A DNA stretch of 33,351 nt from Symsagittifera roscoffensis (Eukaryota; Xenacoelomorpha; Acoela; Convolutidae): NCBI RefSeq assembly GCF_963678635.1, contig NW_026970963.1, positions 64,001-97,351 on the forward strand. Reading direction: 5' to 3'. The position numbers were made by a program, and so were the translations under genes. Shown piece by piece: positions 18,069-29,018 of this stretch. The notes beneath the pieces are model-generated. The model was not told where the DNA came from and did no database searches. It saw only the letters and a list, made by a program, of their open reading frames with translations. Numbering within the stretch: the stretch's first letter is position 1; every line of letters starts with the position of its first letter.

Positions 18069-19278
18069 TGAAGTTCACCTTCGGTTCCCTGCTGGGACCT
18101 CTCGAATTCTGTTCTCCTTCTCTTGGTCCACTCCTACTTCCTAGTAGCCCGTCCAACCTGTCCATCATAGCCTGAGTTCGCCTCTCCATCATCGCATCTA
18201 TCTTTGTGTCAAGAGCCCCAAGAGGCTGCTCTTGTTGCATTCTTAACTTCTCCATGTCGTCTCTTAAGCGTAACTCTCTCTGTTCCGCTTCTCTTGTCAT
18301 TCGCGACAAGTTCTTCGCTATGTGCACGTCCGTTCTTTCTTTCAAGCGTTCTTCGCTCCTACCGACTTCTTGTCTATTTCGGTTTATTTCTTCCCGTAGA
18401 CGTTCTCTTTCAACGTGGACCGCTCTTTCTAGTTCACTCATTCTTAAAGACATCTGTTCGTTTTGTTCTCCTATACTGCCCACGATGCTGTTCAAGGCTT
18501 CTTCTAATGCTTCCCCGTTATCCACGAGTGGCGTCACTAGTGGCGGTGTCACCCTGTCGGTCCCAGGTAGCTTCGTGCTGGTCGAGATCCGGGCTTTTAC
18601 TCTCTGTCTCGACGTCTGCTCATTATCCACTTCAGGATCCGCCAATGCGTCGCCTAGCCCTTTGTTTCTATTCTCCCCAGTTCGCGATTCTGAATTTGTC
18701 ATGATCGCAAAGCTTCTCGACTGGCCTGTTGTGTTTGCGTCTTTGCTTATCGTTCTCACCACACCAAATTTGTTCATGGTTCCAGTCTCTCTTTCGACGT
18801 ATGCCACATTTTCCTGGGTCGAACTATTGAGGCTGACTTGAGATCCAAAGTCTACTTGCTCATCATCGTCTTCTTCACTCTCCTGGGATTCACCTTCATT
18901 TCCTGTGCCCACTCCCATGGTGAATGGAAAGATGTTCCCTAAAGTGTTCTTCATTCTTTCTGTGAACGATGAGGACGTAGTCTGTCTCTCCGTCACATCT
19001 GCCATCATGGTATTGTCTGCGGAAGATCTCCTAGTTGCCACAATTTCAGTAGAGATGTCGTACAGTTCCGACATCTCCTCTCGATCCAGTGTCCCGGTGG
19101 AAGTGGCAAAATTATGGCCTTGTTCTACCGGGGTAGATTCACTCGCTAGCCTTCTGTTCCCACTCCCGTCCGGCCCATGCATTTCTTCGCTCTCATGCAT
19201 GGCCTGGTCCGGATGGACCTCCACTTCTAACATAGTTTTCTGCTCTTCTGAGGACTTCTGAAGCCTGGTTTCAACCAT
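17935..19278 (-). CDS. Gag N-terminal (matrix-like) ORF
   Basis: This 447-codon ATG-started ORF is rich in Glu, Ser, Thr and Arg, with a coiled coil around residues 260-360 (ERERLREEINRNRQEV; RLREEMEKL-like spacing) and a basic Arg/Gly-rich end (RRRTFGSIRGRGSSSG) that could bind RNA. It has no signal peptide. It is the first ORF of copy A, and the leader upstream is non-coding. The capsid and zinc-knuckle part follows in another frame, with 134 bases of overlap. Confidence 0.7.
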   Translation of the reverse strand: MVETRLQKSSEEQKTMLEVEVHPDQAMHESEEMHGPDGSGNRRLASESTPVEQGHNFATSTGTLDREEMSELYDISTEIVATRRSSADNTMMADVTERQTTSSSFTERMKNTLGNIFPFTMGVGTGNEGESQESEEDDDEQVDFGSQVSLNSSTQENVAYVERETGTMNKFGVVRTISKDANTTGQSRSFAIMTNSESRTGENRNKGLGDALADPEVDNEQTSRQRVKARISTSTKLPGTDRVTPPLVTPLVDNGEALEEALNSIVGSIGEQNEQMSLRMSELERAVHVERERLREEINRNRQEVGRSEERLKERTDVHIAKNLSRMTREAEQRELRLRDDMEKLRMQQEQPLGALDTKIDAMMERRTQAMMDRLDGLLGSRSGPREGEQNSRGPSREPKVNFSDHQRRRTFGSIRGRGSSSGYTTRDYRTWGRKSRASSTREQTDL

Positions 19279-20160
19279 TCTGCCTCAAACCATCTTCCCT
19301 TTGCCGGTCCGGGTTCGTGTGATCCGTTCCACAAAAGTGTCGGTCATTGTTTTTCGTTGATTTTCAGGTATGAATTTCCTAGAGCTATTACCTCGTTTAG
19401 GTGTTCTTGACTTGTCTAGACTCATGACCTATCTATCCCTTCTTAAGCCTTTACACTCAATTCGATTTCTAGTGACCTTTTTGTCTGACTATTGATAATA
19501 ATAACACAACACAATAAGTTTCACAAGTTTCTATTAAATAGTGACCACGAATCCCTGTATGTTATCAGAATACAGCTTGTATATAATTTATTCACACTAA
19601 TCGATTGTCGGTCGTAAGATTTGAGAACTAGCACAATATGATGATATCAGTCAATTTAAAAGATAGTGTACTGACTATCCAATCAAGCACAAATTATGTT
19701 GATTTAAAACCAAAATTATTTATATGAAAAACGTATGTGTATTCTACTTTAGTCGATCGCAGTACAATAGTTGAACTTGTCTTTTAAAGAACAAGCTTTC
19801 CCTGCTTGGTGCTGCACCAAACAGACAAAACTTTGAAGGCAGTAATTTTCTCAGTGGGTGTCTATTGCACACACCGAGTACTGTGTTACCTATCTGCCTT
19901 CGGACTGCCCGAGCTAGACCTACTAAAACCCTCAGGGCAGTCACTCTTCGCAAAAACGTATTGGGTTTCAATCTACACCAATGAGTTACACTCTTTTTCA
20001 ATTTAGACTTAGTGTTGCGAATATCCGAGGTCAGAATTGTTTTGTTTTGGTCTGGTCTTTATTGAAAGGCAACTTACCAGTGCTGTCACTGACTCCCAGC
20101 CTGTGTCTTAATAACCTAATGCCTCCCACTATTATCTTTCTTCTGTTTACCTAAGTCCTT
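19279..20160. other. Leader/LTR-position spacer upstream of copy A gag
   Basis: AT-rich and non-coding. The minus strand carries TATATA-like and AATAAA-like strings near 19570-19600, as an LTR might, but I see no matching second copy at the other end. A compact set of inverted repeats lies at 19806-19942. Confidence 0.45.
19806..19942. repeat. Nested inverted repeats in the gag leader
   Basis: TTGGTGC/GCACCAA (19806-19820) is followed by AAGGCAG (19836-19842) pairing with CTGCCTT (19894-19900). Inside that pair, CAGT pairs with ACTG and GGTGT (19857-19861) with ACACC (19871-19875). Immediately beyond, GACTGCCC (19903-19910) pairs with GGGCAGTC (19935-19942). Together they could fold into a multi-stem RNA upstream of gag. 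Confidence 0.55.
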
Positions 20161-20169
20161 TAATAGAAA

Positions 20170-20515
20170 AAATATCTCTCCGGGTTGACAAAAAAGGACC
20201 CTTCCGGAGTGGTAAAACTGAGAACCCTCCGGATTGGGACCCCTCTGAGTTAGAAAATATAAGACCCCTCCGGATTGAGACCCCTCCGGTTCTGTGAAAA
20301 CAAGACCCCTCCGAATTGGGACCCCTCCGAATTTGGAAAAAAAAATTACCCCTCCGGATTGGGAGCCCTCTGGTTATGTAAAAGTAGCTTTTTGGAGATT
20401 TCCTTGACTTCAACCTATACCCCTCCGGATACGTTCTGCGATGCTATTATGCTGTTTGAATTAACTGGGAAGGGTATATGATTCTTTCCTAGACCCTCCG
20501 GATTGAAGTTAAGCC
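20170..20515. repeat. CCCTCCGGATTG satellite cluster
   Basis: About ten exact or near copies of a GACCCCTCCGGATTG unit lie within 350 bases, at irregular spacing and mostly in one orientation. Frequent variants are CCGAATT and CTGAGTT. Single copies recur at about 21060, 21523, 21770 and 21783, and at 145-158 in the left flank of copy A. Confidence 0.85.
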
Positions 20516-22100
20516 TCTTATTTGACAAATCACGCTAACGGTGAAGGGTCTTATCACTTGCCTAATTTCAGCTCTATTAAGGTCTTCCTGTGCCTTTAGC
20601 CTCCCCTTTTCGTCTTTAATGGCCTAAAGTTGCTTTATTCAACCGCTATCACCTTTTGGTAGGGGTTTAAGGGCTTTCCAAAAAAATTTTTATAAAACGT
20701 GAAGGGTCTACCCTCCCAAATTGGTGAATTTGCCTAAAACAATCTCAAAAAATTTGCACGCTTATTTTTTCGAATAATTATTGTTCCTACTAGTAAGCTC
20801 AGATAATTTCTGATCTAATGGTACCAAGATCAACTGGATCTGTCCAGTCGTTGAAAATTTATTAGCCAAAACGTCTTTCTTCCAAACTCAAAAATTTTCT
20901 CTCCTATAGGTTCCGTCTAACATTTTTCGCAATTCCGTTCTTTTTGACCTAAAAATTATTGATCCGAGCTCAGAAGGCCTATACTCGTCTAGTTCAATGC
21001 AAAAAACCCGATCTAAAACACTTTAATTGAAAAAATTTGCGAAAAACTATGCTATTTGGACCCCTCCGGATTGATGAATCCACTGAATCAACCACGTTAA
21101 GCTCGATTTCTCTGCGACCCGGAAGGCTTTCGGGTAGCGGGTTTTAAACTTGTAGATTCACTCCGAACAACTATTTTTACTGTTCTAATTCAAAAATTTC
21201 AAAAAAATTTCTGATTTTATAGTGTTTCGTACTATCAAAAATCGCGAAAATAAGGTTTTCGGTACCAAAATAGTTCCAACCACTTCCGAACTATACTTAA
21301 CCGGTTCTACTTATTATAGTAGTGCAATAACAGTGTAACACACTAATTTAAGGCTTTTTTCCGTTTCAAAAAATATCGATATATCAAAAATAGCGATTTG
21401 TGGGGGGATCAAAATATCCCTATTTTGACCATAAAGACCGGTCTGTTTTCTGTGTTTTTCACTGGAAAACGATATAGGAGTATTACTAAAGGCTTTATAA
21501 GTAAAGATATTAGTAATACTATACCCCTCCGGATTTGTTTAATATCCGAAGTAAGGTGCTTAACTCGGATATTCGCAGTTCGGTGAAGGGTCACTACAGT
21601 GCAGCACTGTCGAGCCCCCCACAGTTTACTATCTTAATTTTTGTACCAAAAGGGATGCAAAACTTGTTAACGATACCCAACAGTCGATTGTTGTTGTCGT
21701 TGAGCCCCTTCTTGTTGCTCCTTGTACTGGTTTCCGGATCTGTCTTCTCCCAAGACCCTTCCGAATAGAGCGCAAATCAGCTGACCCTACCGGATTGAGT
21801 GCAATTTATCATTAACGTGCTTAAAAGCTCAAATAACCCTATAGTACAAGCCTCAAAAACGGGCTACAAGATTGATCGTAACGATCCTGACTGATATAAA
21901 TGCCTGTAATAACACTATATCTATCAATAACAAACGGGGGGGGGGGGGGGTCGGATCACATCTTGTCTGGGGGGATGATTTCTACTGATTTCTTACTTTT
22001 TTACTGTTTTTAGTTTTTTCGGTTTTTTTTCGGTTATTTTTTATGTTTTTTGTTTTTCTTGGGTACTATACTATTTTTTGTTTGGTTTTATATATATCTT
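20516..22100. other. AT-rich spacer with scattered satellite units
   Basis: No coding frame. It holds isolated CCTCCGGATT units at about 21060 and 21523 and a hairpin-like ACCCGGAAGGCTTTCGGGT near 21117. It also has a run of 15 G at 21936-21950, followed by six G at 21969-21974. The rest is A/T-rich with long T runs. Confidence 0.5.
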
Positions 22101-23404
22101 CACGTGTTTTTGGTCACAAACCTCTCAGGGAACGAGGGGACGGCCGATCCCCTCAACCTTCCTGGTTCGTGAATTTTCGGTCTTAACTAGGTTAAAAAGC
22201 TATTCACGGTAATCCGGAAGGCTTCCGCGTTCCGAACTACCATTCCGCCCCGGCGAATTTGGCCCGTTGAGGGCGTTAATGTGAGCATCCGCTCGGCGCG
22301 GAGTGCTCGTTAACGGTTCTGCCGGTCATGATGCTAAAAAAGAATAACACTCAGGAGCGCCATAAAAACATCTATGTAACATTCGCCCGGAAGATACATG
22401 TCGACGGAAAATAAAACTAAGTCCTAAAACGACTGGCCAACGTCTAAACAGAGCTTTGCATGCTTTTAACCGTCTCTACCAGAGCCAGTTCTTTTGGTGG
22501 TCTTTCTAACATCTGTAACATTCGTCTGCTTCGGTCACATATGAGGCTTAAGAAAAATAGGCCCTATAACCATTGGCCCAAGAGTCAGGGACACTATCTC
22601 TTGTGTTTTTCTACCTCAAAACGGTCGGAGCCAATTCGGTTCACTTGCGACATGAGACTACAACCCGTTACAGCTTAAAGGCTACTACCAAATTATCCCC
22701 CACTCTAGAAATAAGAACGTCCGCATACTTAGGTCTCAAAATACCCAAAATACACGAACGCCGTTAAAAACCGGGTCGGAACAATCCGTTATGTTGCTTT
22801 TTATTAGACAGTGGAACTTTGATCCATTTCAGATGGATCAAACTAAAACTCGCCTTATCTCAACATAACAATCATAAAACACACTCGGGAAAATTAAATT
22901 AGGTACTTACATAGCAGCACGCTCGAGAATTAGGAGTAATTAAGCTAATTGATAACTCTAGGATAATGCAATTGAATGTAACTCGAGAAGTTTTCTATCA
23001 ATGAATCCCAGTCAAGAGAAATGAGTTTTAACTTGAGAATATAGTTTTTGGATATGAACCATTGGGACACTCCAGCTGTCCACCTTTCCACTGAAGGTTC
23101 ACTCTGGTTCAGTTCGATTTCTATTCGCTCTTGCAATTGCTCTGTCTCCTATGCCAGATAGGACAGCTCTACTCTCGTTTTCTACGACGGAAATTGCGAA
23201 TAGGAATTTCCCACTGTATTTATTCGACAACTTTCGCGCAATTGCAATTCGGTCGTTCTGATTTTTTTTCTCATTTTCAGTTGCTGCGAAACAACTGAGC
23301 ATGACAGGCTCAATTCGAAATTTTGATAAATTAAATTTCACTCCCAAAATCATCTATCTGGTGTTTCCTCAAGGTCAATCTTCCAAATATGACCGACTGG
23401 CACA
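22101..23404. other. Spacer downstream of copy B
   Basis: I see no gene. A GC-richer island at 22130-22340 has two strong hairpins: GAGGGGA/TCCCCTC at 22134-22154 and a GAGCA.TCCGC stem around 22287-22311. From about 23100 the sequence is the 3' flank of copy B, with repeated GCAATTGC-type strings. Confidence 0.45.
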
Positions 23405-23406
23405 TA

Positions 23407-23437
23407 CTCCCCGGACTCGAGATCGATGTCCTCATCG
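23407..23437 (-). promoter_or_regulatory. Hairpin-plus-CCGG-box signal, site 2 (3' side of cassette B)
   Basis: The box CTCCCCGGAC (23407-23416) is followed by CGATG-TCCT-CATCG (23424-23437). The preceding ACATA is shared with site 1. It lies about 190 bases beyond the last ORF of copy B. Confidence 0.65.
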
Positions 23438-23620
23438 CGTGCTGTCGTCTGTCAGTGAATCCCAGAAAACCGAGTGTTGCTCAAGGTACAGTGCCAGTGG
23501 TCATTTACAGAAGTTTGCAGCAGACTTAAGTTTATCTACACCCCCAAAATTAACTACCATCATCTTAGTGCTTCTGCATCATCGGAGCTAATTACGATCT
23601 CCTCCCAAGCCTTCAGCTGT

Positions 23621-24841
23621 TCATAGGATTGCATCCGTTCCCTTTGCTCCTGCAATCTCTTTGCTTGGTTGGGCAGACCCTTCACTCTCGATTCCCGGTT
23701 CAAAACAGAAGGAGTTGTGAAGGCTCAGGCTCACGTTCTTCGCCAAGTCTTCCTCTAATATCGACTCCCTCGCCTTGGTGTTGTCTCTAGACACTCTACC
23801 CACTCTTTTCCATCCCGTCGTGATCGCATTTCGATGGGTCAGCAGAGGTCTCTTGAAAGCTTCTGGTCCAATCTCGGCCTGGAACTGTCGATACTCCTTT
23901 TGATATTTCCTCATGTGATCTTTCGTTATCATGTATAACCAAGACGTCAATGTCGCTCGAAACCAAGGAAAGAACCTCAAGCGGCTCCATACGTGTCTGA
24001 CTTCCATTGGTATGGCGAATACCTTGCATGCAGTCTCAAACTACTCGAGTCTCCGGCTGTAATCTATCGCGTATATCGACTCAGCCGTTGGCGTCTTTGT
24101 TTCCCGATACTTCGTTACATTCTCTCCAATCCATCTTAGAGCCAGCATCGTACTCACCACCAAGAGCGTCACCTTTTGCCGGTGATCTGGTAATCCTATC
24201 GACCGAATTTCTTCCAGATCCCATACCAGGCAGAGGTTCGCGTGATCCGGATACCACACCTATTGTGCTAGACAGTGGCATGGGCATTCTCCATGGGTGA
24301 TCTCAATGCTCCTGAGTTTGCGCTCTCCCGAGGCTTCCAAGAGAGGCTCGAGCTCCATCATTTTCTCGTGCATCGTATCGTTCTCCTCTATGTTTGGAGC
24401 ACGCCCCACAGGTTTTCCGATCACATTTTGTCTCTCGTGGTAGCTTATGTTCTCACTTTCCGAACTCAAAAGCTCTTCCCCCCAGATTTCACTCAAGTCA
24501 TCCCTCAATTCTCTCGGCACTGTTCCTCGGATTTTTATCAACAACCTGTGTGAGTGATGCGACATCCGAGCCAACCTTACGCACTTGGGCACCGAGAAGG
24601 CTTTGTCAATTAATACTCTTTGGCTGGATACCTCCACCATCGCCATGTGCAGTGGGTAGTGGCTGCCACACAGGTTGGCCATCACTGACCCTACTAGGGA
24701 TTTCGCATTTAATGGGAGACCATAGGCTTCGCTCATGGGAATTCCCATTTCCGCCTCGAGACCAACCTTCCAGCTCCGGATGTGCTTTTGAGTCACCTGC
24801 AACACCCCAGGCCATGACTCCACGCTCAACGCAGTCACCAA
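23621..24841 (-). pseudogene. Cassette terminal ORF, copy B
   Basis: A single frame interrupted by TAG at 24260-24262 and TAG at 24041-24043. It is homologous to copy A 2615-1495: SVPKCVRLARM, ELEPLLEASG, PCHCLAQ, then LVWDLEEIRSIGLPD, FETACK, IPMEVRHVW, and LHNSFC near the end. It is complete at the 3' end, where it runs about 35 codons past the copy A stop. The listed start at 24841 is a GTG-type position. The real upstream part is in another frame (25850-24852). The function is unknown. Confidence 0.6.
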
Positions 24842-24851
24842 ATTGTGTTCA

Positions 24852-25850
24852 GTCAGACTCCAGCCTCTCCAGTGACTGCAGACTGCACATCCTTGAAAAG
24901 AATCCGAGAGCTGTTGCTATGTTCACCGTGGTACTCGCGTAACACTCCGCCACTATTTGTACCTCACTCTTCTCCCTCTCCGTGATATCTTCAAATCAAG
25001 TGACTAGATCTTTTTTTTGAAAGGACTGTATCCTAACGCATGATCGTCCATCACAGGTGTGCTCTCCACTCCCACACGTCCAATCCAGACAACTACCCGG
25101 CTCCATCTTCCTTGCTGACCCAAGTTTATTCGTCCTTTCGCCTGACTCCTTCACCTGAGGTAAGATTAGTTTGTGTGCTACACTCAATGTTGCTAGATCT
25201 TCATCTTCCGTCGGTGCTAACCTCACTCGCTCCGTGGTTTCCTCGATCAGGCTCGCGTGGGGATGTGGACACCATGAGGGCCTTAGTAACTTCCATACCA
25301 CTCCCAGATTCGTGATTAACATGCCATTGCCATTACCCATCTTCAGTTCAACTCTTTTGCTCGAGCGCGGTACGCTTATCACCTCCGGCGTTTTCTCGAG
25401 AATCAAGCCCAGACTCGGTCTCTCTCTCTCCACTGCGTCTATTTCCACTATTTTCTCTGTCCAAAACTTCAGCAGCTCCGCTACCTCGTGGTTCCTGTGA
25501 GCACCTCCAGCCTCTGAGTCTAAGAAGGGATTATACGCCATTCCCATTACTCCATACACGTACTGATATTCTCCTTTATTATTGGGTCTCGAGTACTCCT
25601 CTGACGAGGCCAAGTTAAGGTGTACATCGTGTTCCTCTTCGAACTTCTTGTTGTAAAATCTCCGTACCTCGTCTAGCTTTCTGTGGCTCTCCAGGGATTG
25701 TCTGGAACCATCTTCCTTTTCTATTCCAGTACTCTGATATACGTTCAAGATGACTGTTGAGACTCTTCTTTCCACTGTTTTACTTCCGCTTGCTTTTTGG
25801 TGACATGCCAAGACGGTGCTGTCAGTCATCATTGACATTATCCATCTCAA
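24852..25850 (-). pseudogene. Cassette ORF3 C-terminal part, copy B
   Basis: It aligns with copy A 2934-2530 through LDEVRRF, SSEEYSRP, YVYGVMGMAYNPFL and LLKF. An in-frame TGA at 24996-24998 is followed by about 48 further codons, with AECYASTTVNIATALGF. The frame is entered by a frameshift from 26704-25847. No known domain was recognised. Confidence 0.55.
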
Positions 25851-26704
25851 GAAACAGGTAGCATCTTTCCTCCTTGCCAGCTCAAGCCTGAATTATCCCT
25901 GGCAACGTGTTGCATCAGTACTTGATACACCTCTAGATTCTTGCCTCCCAATTTCAGCTTGTCAAACGAGGTCAGTGTCCCCAACTCTATTCCCACTAGG
26001 CTCCACGTGAACATTAGTTGTCCTGCGGTTCTAATGAAGGGATTCGCCATCAATGGCGATGCCGATGAGGATGTCCTCATCGCTTCCTCAAAATGATCCC
26101 TTAACAAGGTCTACCAACTCCTCTTCAGTTGGCTCCCCAGCTCTAGTTTGTTAACTTCAGCCTTTTGCTGGGTAGCCCAGTTACGTCGCCTGCGTGCCTC
26201 TCCACTGTCAAGCTTCTTTAGGCAGTCTTCCAGTTCTTTCAGCGTCTCGAGGGCCACCCACCATGGCCGGGAGGTCTTCTTCGTTCTATTCCTCTCAAGA
26301 GGATCGCTCGTTATTTGTTTCCCCGTGGCTTGGTACTCCTTTGAGACCCATTCTTTGCCGACATCCACTTCCCACGTCTGTCCGCTCGTTGCACCTCTTT
26401 TCATGTTCGTCTTCTGGGGCCTGAAGTCCTCTTCAGATGTCGAGTTGGTGGAAACCTCAATTTCCTTCTCCACTTCGAGTGGTTTCCTGGGTTCAGCGCT
26501 GCTCTTGTAGGCCGCCGTCTTGCATCGCTCCAGAACCATGGGCGCCGTCTCTCTCAAATTTCTCTCAGAGACAGCATCCGCCGAAGGACTACTCAATCCG
26601 TCTACCTCTCTTTTTCTCTTGCGAGTCTTCACATCTCTGCTTGAGGGCGTTGTCGTTGTCATCACTGATTCGTCCTCTTTGTCTCCATCCAATCCTTCCA
26701 ACAC
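25847..26704 (-). pseudogene. Cassette ORF3 N-terminal part, copy B
   Basis: A Lys/Arg-rich start (RKRKREVDG) parallels the basic start of copy A 3885. A charged, probably disordered region follows, then helical sequence. A TAG at 26111-26113 lies in the frame. The stretch after it contains an internal palindrome at 26063-26082. Similarity to copy A is weak here and rests mainly on position and composition. Confidence 0.5.
26063..26082 (-). repeat. Palindrome sharing 14 bases with hairpin site 2
   Basis: CGATGAGGA and TCCTCATCG flank TG. GATGTCCTCATCGC (26070-26083) is identical to 23425-23438 in hairpin site 2. The CTCCCCGGAC box is absent, and the site is inside a reading frame, so it may be coincidence. 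Confidence 0.45.
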
Positions 26705-26813
26705 TTGCCTCCCCCTACTCGAGCCTTAAGGATATTGATACTTTTAATCATATTACTAGTCCCAACCTTATCCCCTTTTACACCTTCAACTATTTTATCT
26801 ACAGTTTTTTGTT

Positions 26814-27239
26814 TCAGAGTAGAGCTGCCTTTTCATTCGTCGTCTCTGGTCGTCGGTTGCGCCTTTTTTTTAGCTCGACCAGCTTGCTTAGCAGTTCCTT
26901 TCTCGCCTTCTCATCTAGACATGTGCCCATCAGGAGCGGCTCTTCGAATTTCACCACTGTGTCCCACAGTTCATCCTTGAACTTGTCTAGCGTAGTATCG
27001 CTGTTCACTTCTTGATTGAACTCTCTCAAGAATTCTAGTCAAGCGTCCTCATCCAGAGTCCCTAGGAACATGTCCTTATTTCCCTCGAATGTATTCCTTT
27101 CCCTTTCTTCCGCACTCAAGAGTATCATTCCCATATTGGAAGTCTCACTCGTCAGTGGCAACTCTAGATTTTTACGGGGAGATGGGGTCAGAGGTGGAGT
27201 GGCAGTATCTGCCCAATTCTCTTCGCTCAGATCTTTCAA
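26814..27239 (-). pseudogene. SGNH polyprotein, end, copy B
   Basis: The FLGTL block aligns with the end of copy A 5910-3955, and ELWDTVVKF aligns with KVWTVV there. A TGA at 27039-27041 interrupts the frame. The end is a basic helical run (LVELKKRRNRR). Confidence 0.55.
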
Positions 27240-27639
27240 CAGTTTTCAACAGAGTGGTGAACTCCTCCCCCGATGGCTTTGGTTCTGGCGTATTTCCCAC
27301 TTCCATGTCCTCTCCGGCTTCGCTGAGGGTCTCGTCCATACTTTCCTCTCCTGATTCGACCCTTCTTCTCTCAAGAATCCTCTTGAACCGATCTTCCTCA
27401 GGGCCGCTCCTTTTATCTCCAGGGGTTCCCACCGACAGGGGTGATGGTGTCGCTGGATCGGATTTCTTATATTCCGTCAGAGCCACGTACAACGGACCTG
27501 CTGCGTCCAGCTCTCTTCCCTCCTGTCTCATCTCCACCTGTTCCAGCCCGTAGGGTGCCCGGTATTTTCTTGTTGCGAACTTCATTTCGTCCTTCAATAC
27601 AATGTATCCCTCGTTCACGATCATCCTGCATCGTCCCAC
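27172..27639 (-). pseudogene. SGNH polyprotein, acidic linker region, copy B
   Basis: Follows the 29018-27621 frame after a frameshift at about 27635. It begins with a short beta-like block that parallels copy A, then becomes acidic and Ser/Pro-rich (DPATPSPLSVGTPGD), like the linker in copy A 4650-4350. Confidence 0.5.
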
Positions 27640-29018
27640 AGAGGCAGCACGTTCTCGAATCCCTCCTGCTCATGTGTTCTCAAGACCTCTCGTACCTCGA
27701 ACTTTGGGGGCAGCGAGCCTCTCATCTTCTTCGCTTGAGTCGTCCATGAGTTTATTATTTTCTCACTAGTGTGAAAATAAACTGCTGCAGTGTAGCCAAT
27801 GAACAGGGGATCCCAGCCATCAGTGAACCCTTTCTGCAGTTGCTCTGCCGCCGCTCTCGCGAATAGGGATGGGACCACCAGGGGACTGTTCATTCCCAGG
27901 GTCATTCTCCTGACTGTTGGGAACTCGGGAATGGTTGTCGGCAAGATTTCCTTCTCCATTATTGCCTCTAGCTCCCTCTTGACCAGCTCAAAGCTTTTCT
28001 TCGAAGCGGTAATCCTCAAGATCTCCTGTCCACAAGCTATCAGAGGGTTCAAATTCCAGAACTTGGGATACGTTTCGATGGCACCTTCACGTTTGCCTCC
28101 CATCCTACACTGTAGTTGTCCTCGGAAATTATTAACCATCAGCTCTGCATCCTTCACTTTTCCGAAAAGCACCGTATTGCTCATCTGCGCCCTCAGCCCC
28201 TCTTGCTGACACCAATTGAGCGCCGTCCCGTCCAGCACACTTATGAGGCTCAAGTGCGTCACGGAATTGCGATACGCGGTCACTAGAGAATCCGGGAATG
28301 CAAATGTCACGGCTGGTTTATAAATGAAGGTTACGACCTCCTCTAGACCCCGGATTATCCCCATTGGGTCCGATCTCATCGCCAGGCACAGGTCGGTCAA
28401 CAAAGCCATGCCACCATTCACCTTTCTCCATTCCTCTCTCGTCTTTGGATTCTTCTCTTCACCAGTCATATATCGATTCTGCATCAAGAGGTATTCCACA
28501 AGCAGCGTCTTCAGCCCTGCTGCACACTTATATGAGTAAGAGTCGATGCTCGAGTGGACTTTCCCCATCGACAGGGCCCCCCCATACTTCATCAGTCGAT
28601 GGAACGACACCAGTTCACCATGGGTTAGGAGTACCAGAGCCAGATACCCGTCGATCCGGAGTGTTTCCACGCCTCGACTGAACATGTACGCTGGGCCCAT
28701 GTTGAATAAGTATCTAGGTTAAACCAGATACAAAGCCAACAGCAGGCTGATGGGCATGCCCAGTATCTCTTGCACAAAGGCTCCAAAAATGGTCTCTCTT
28801 GCACCGAACACTCCAGCCATGAACTCCTTCCCCCAACAAGGACTCAAGAACTTGAGAATCTCATGATCCCTTCTCGTCTTCAGCTCGCCCTTCGAGTGCT
28901 CCCTCCAGAATCCTCCGATATTTACCTCGTTTAAAGCTGTGACGAAACTAGTCACTTTCATCTCCCTATCCTCGGCCACTTCCAGTTGCTTCTCAAGAAA
29001 ACTCCAGACTTGTTTCAC
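27621..29018 (-). pseudogene. SGNH polyprotein, conserved helical region, copy B
   Basis: One frame with a TAA at 28719-28721. It includes LRIDGYLALVLLTHGELV, MALLTDLCLAMRSDPMGIIRG, PAVTFAFPD and LSLISVLDGTALNW, all matched in copy A. This is the best-conserved part of the cassette outside the SGNH domain. Its function is unknown, and I see no catalytic signature. Confidence 0.6.

Larger units (their letters stand above)
9875..19278 (-). mobile_element. Degenerate Ty3/Gypsy-type retrotransposon (copy A gag-pol-macro)
   Basis: The order gag, protease, RT, RNase H, integrase (with H2C2, D,D,E and GPY/F) is that of Ty3/Gypsy elements. The order, the YVDD RT motif and the CCHC knuckle make the class clear. 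Two things are unusual: a long acidic spacer before integrase and a macro domain after it. I found no LTR pair by eye. The cassette at 9525-1495 probably belongs to the same element, because copy B repeats the junction. Confidence 0.85.

Noticed and set aside
19279-20160. A 5' LTR for copy A
   Set aside because: TATA-like and AATAAA-like strings are present, but I found no matching second copy or primer-binding site by eye; a self dot-plot would settle it.
20147-20413. An 88-codon minus-strand ORF with repeated Ile-Arg-Arg-Gly
   Set aside because: It is the satellite unit read in one frame; composition and repeats explain it, and there is no other support for coding.
22101-22345. A tRNA or 5S-like gene in the GC-richer island
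   Set aside because: There are good hairpins, but no cloverleaf, no T-loop string and no box A/B pair that I could recognise.
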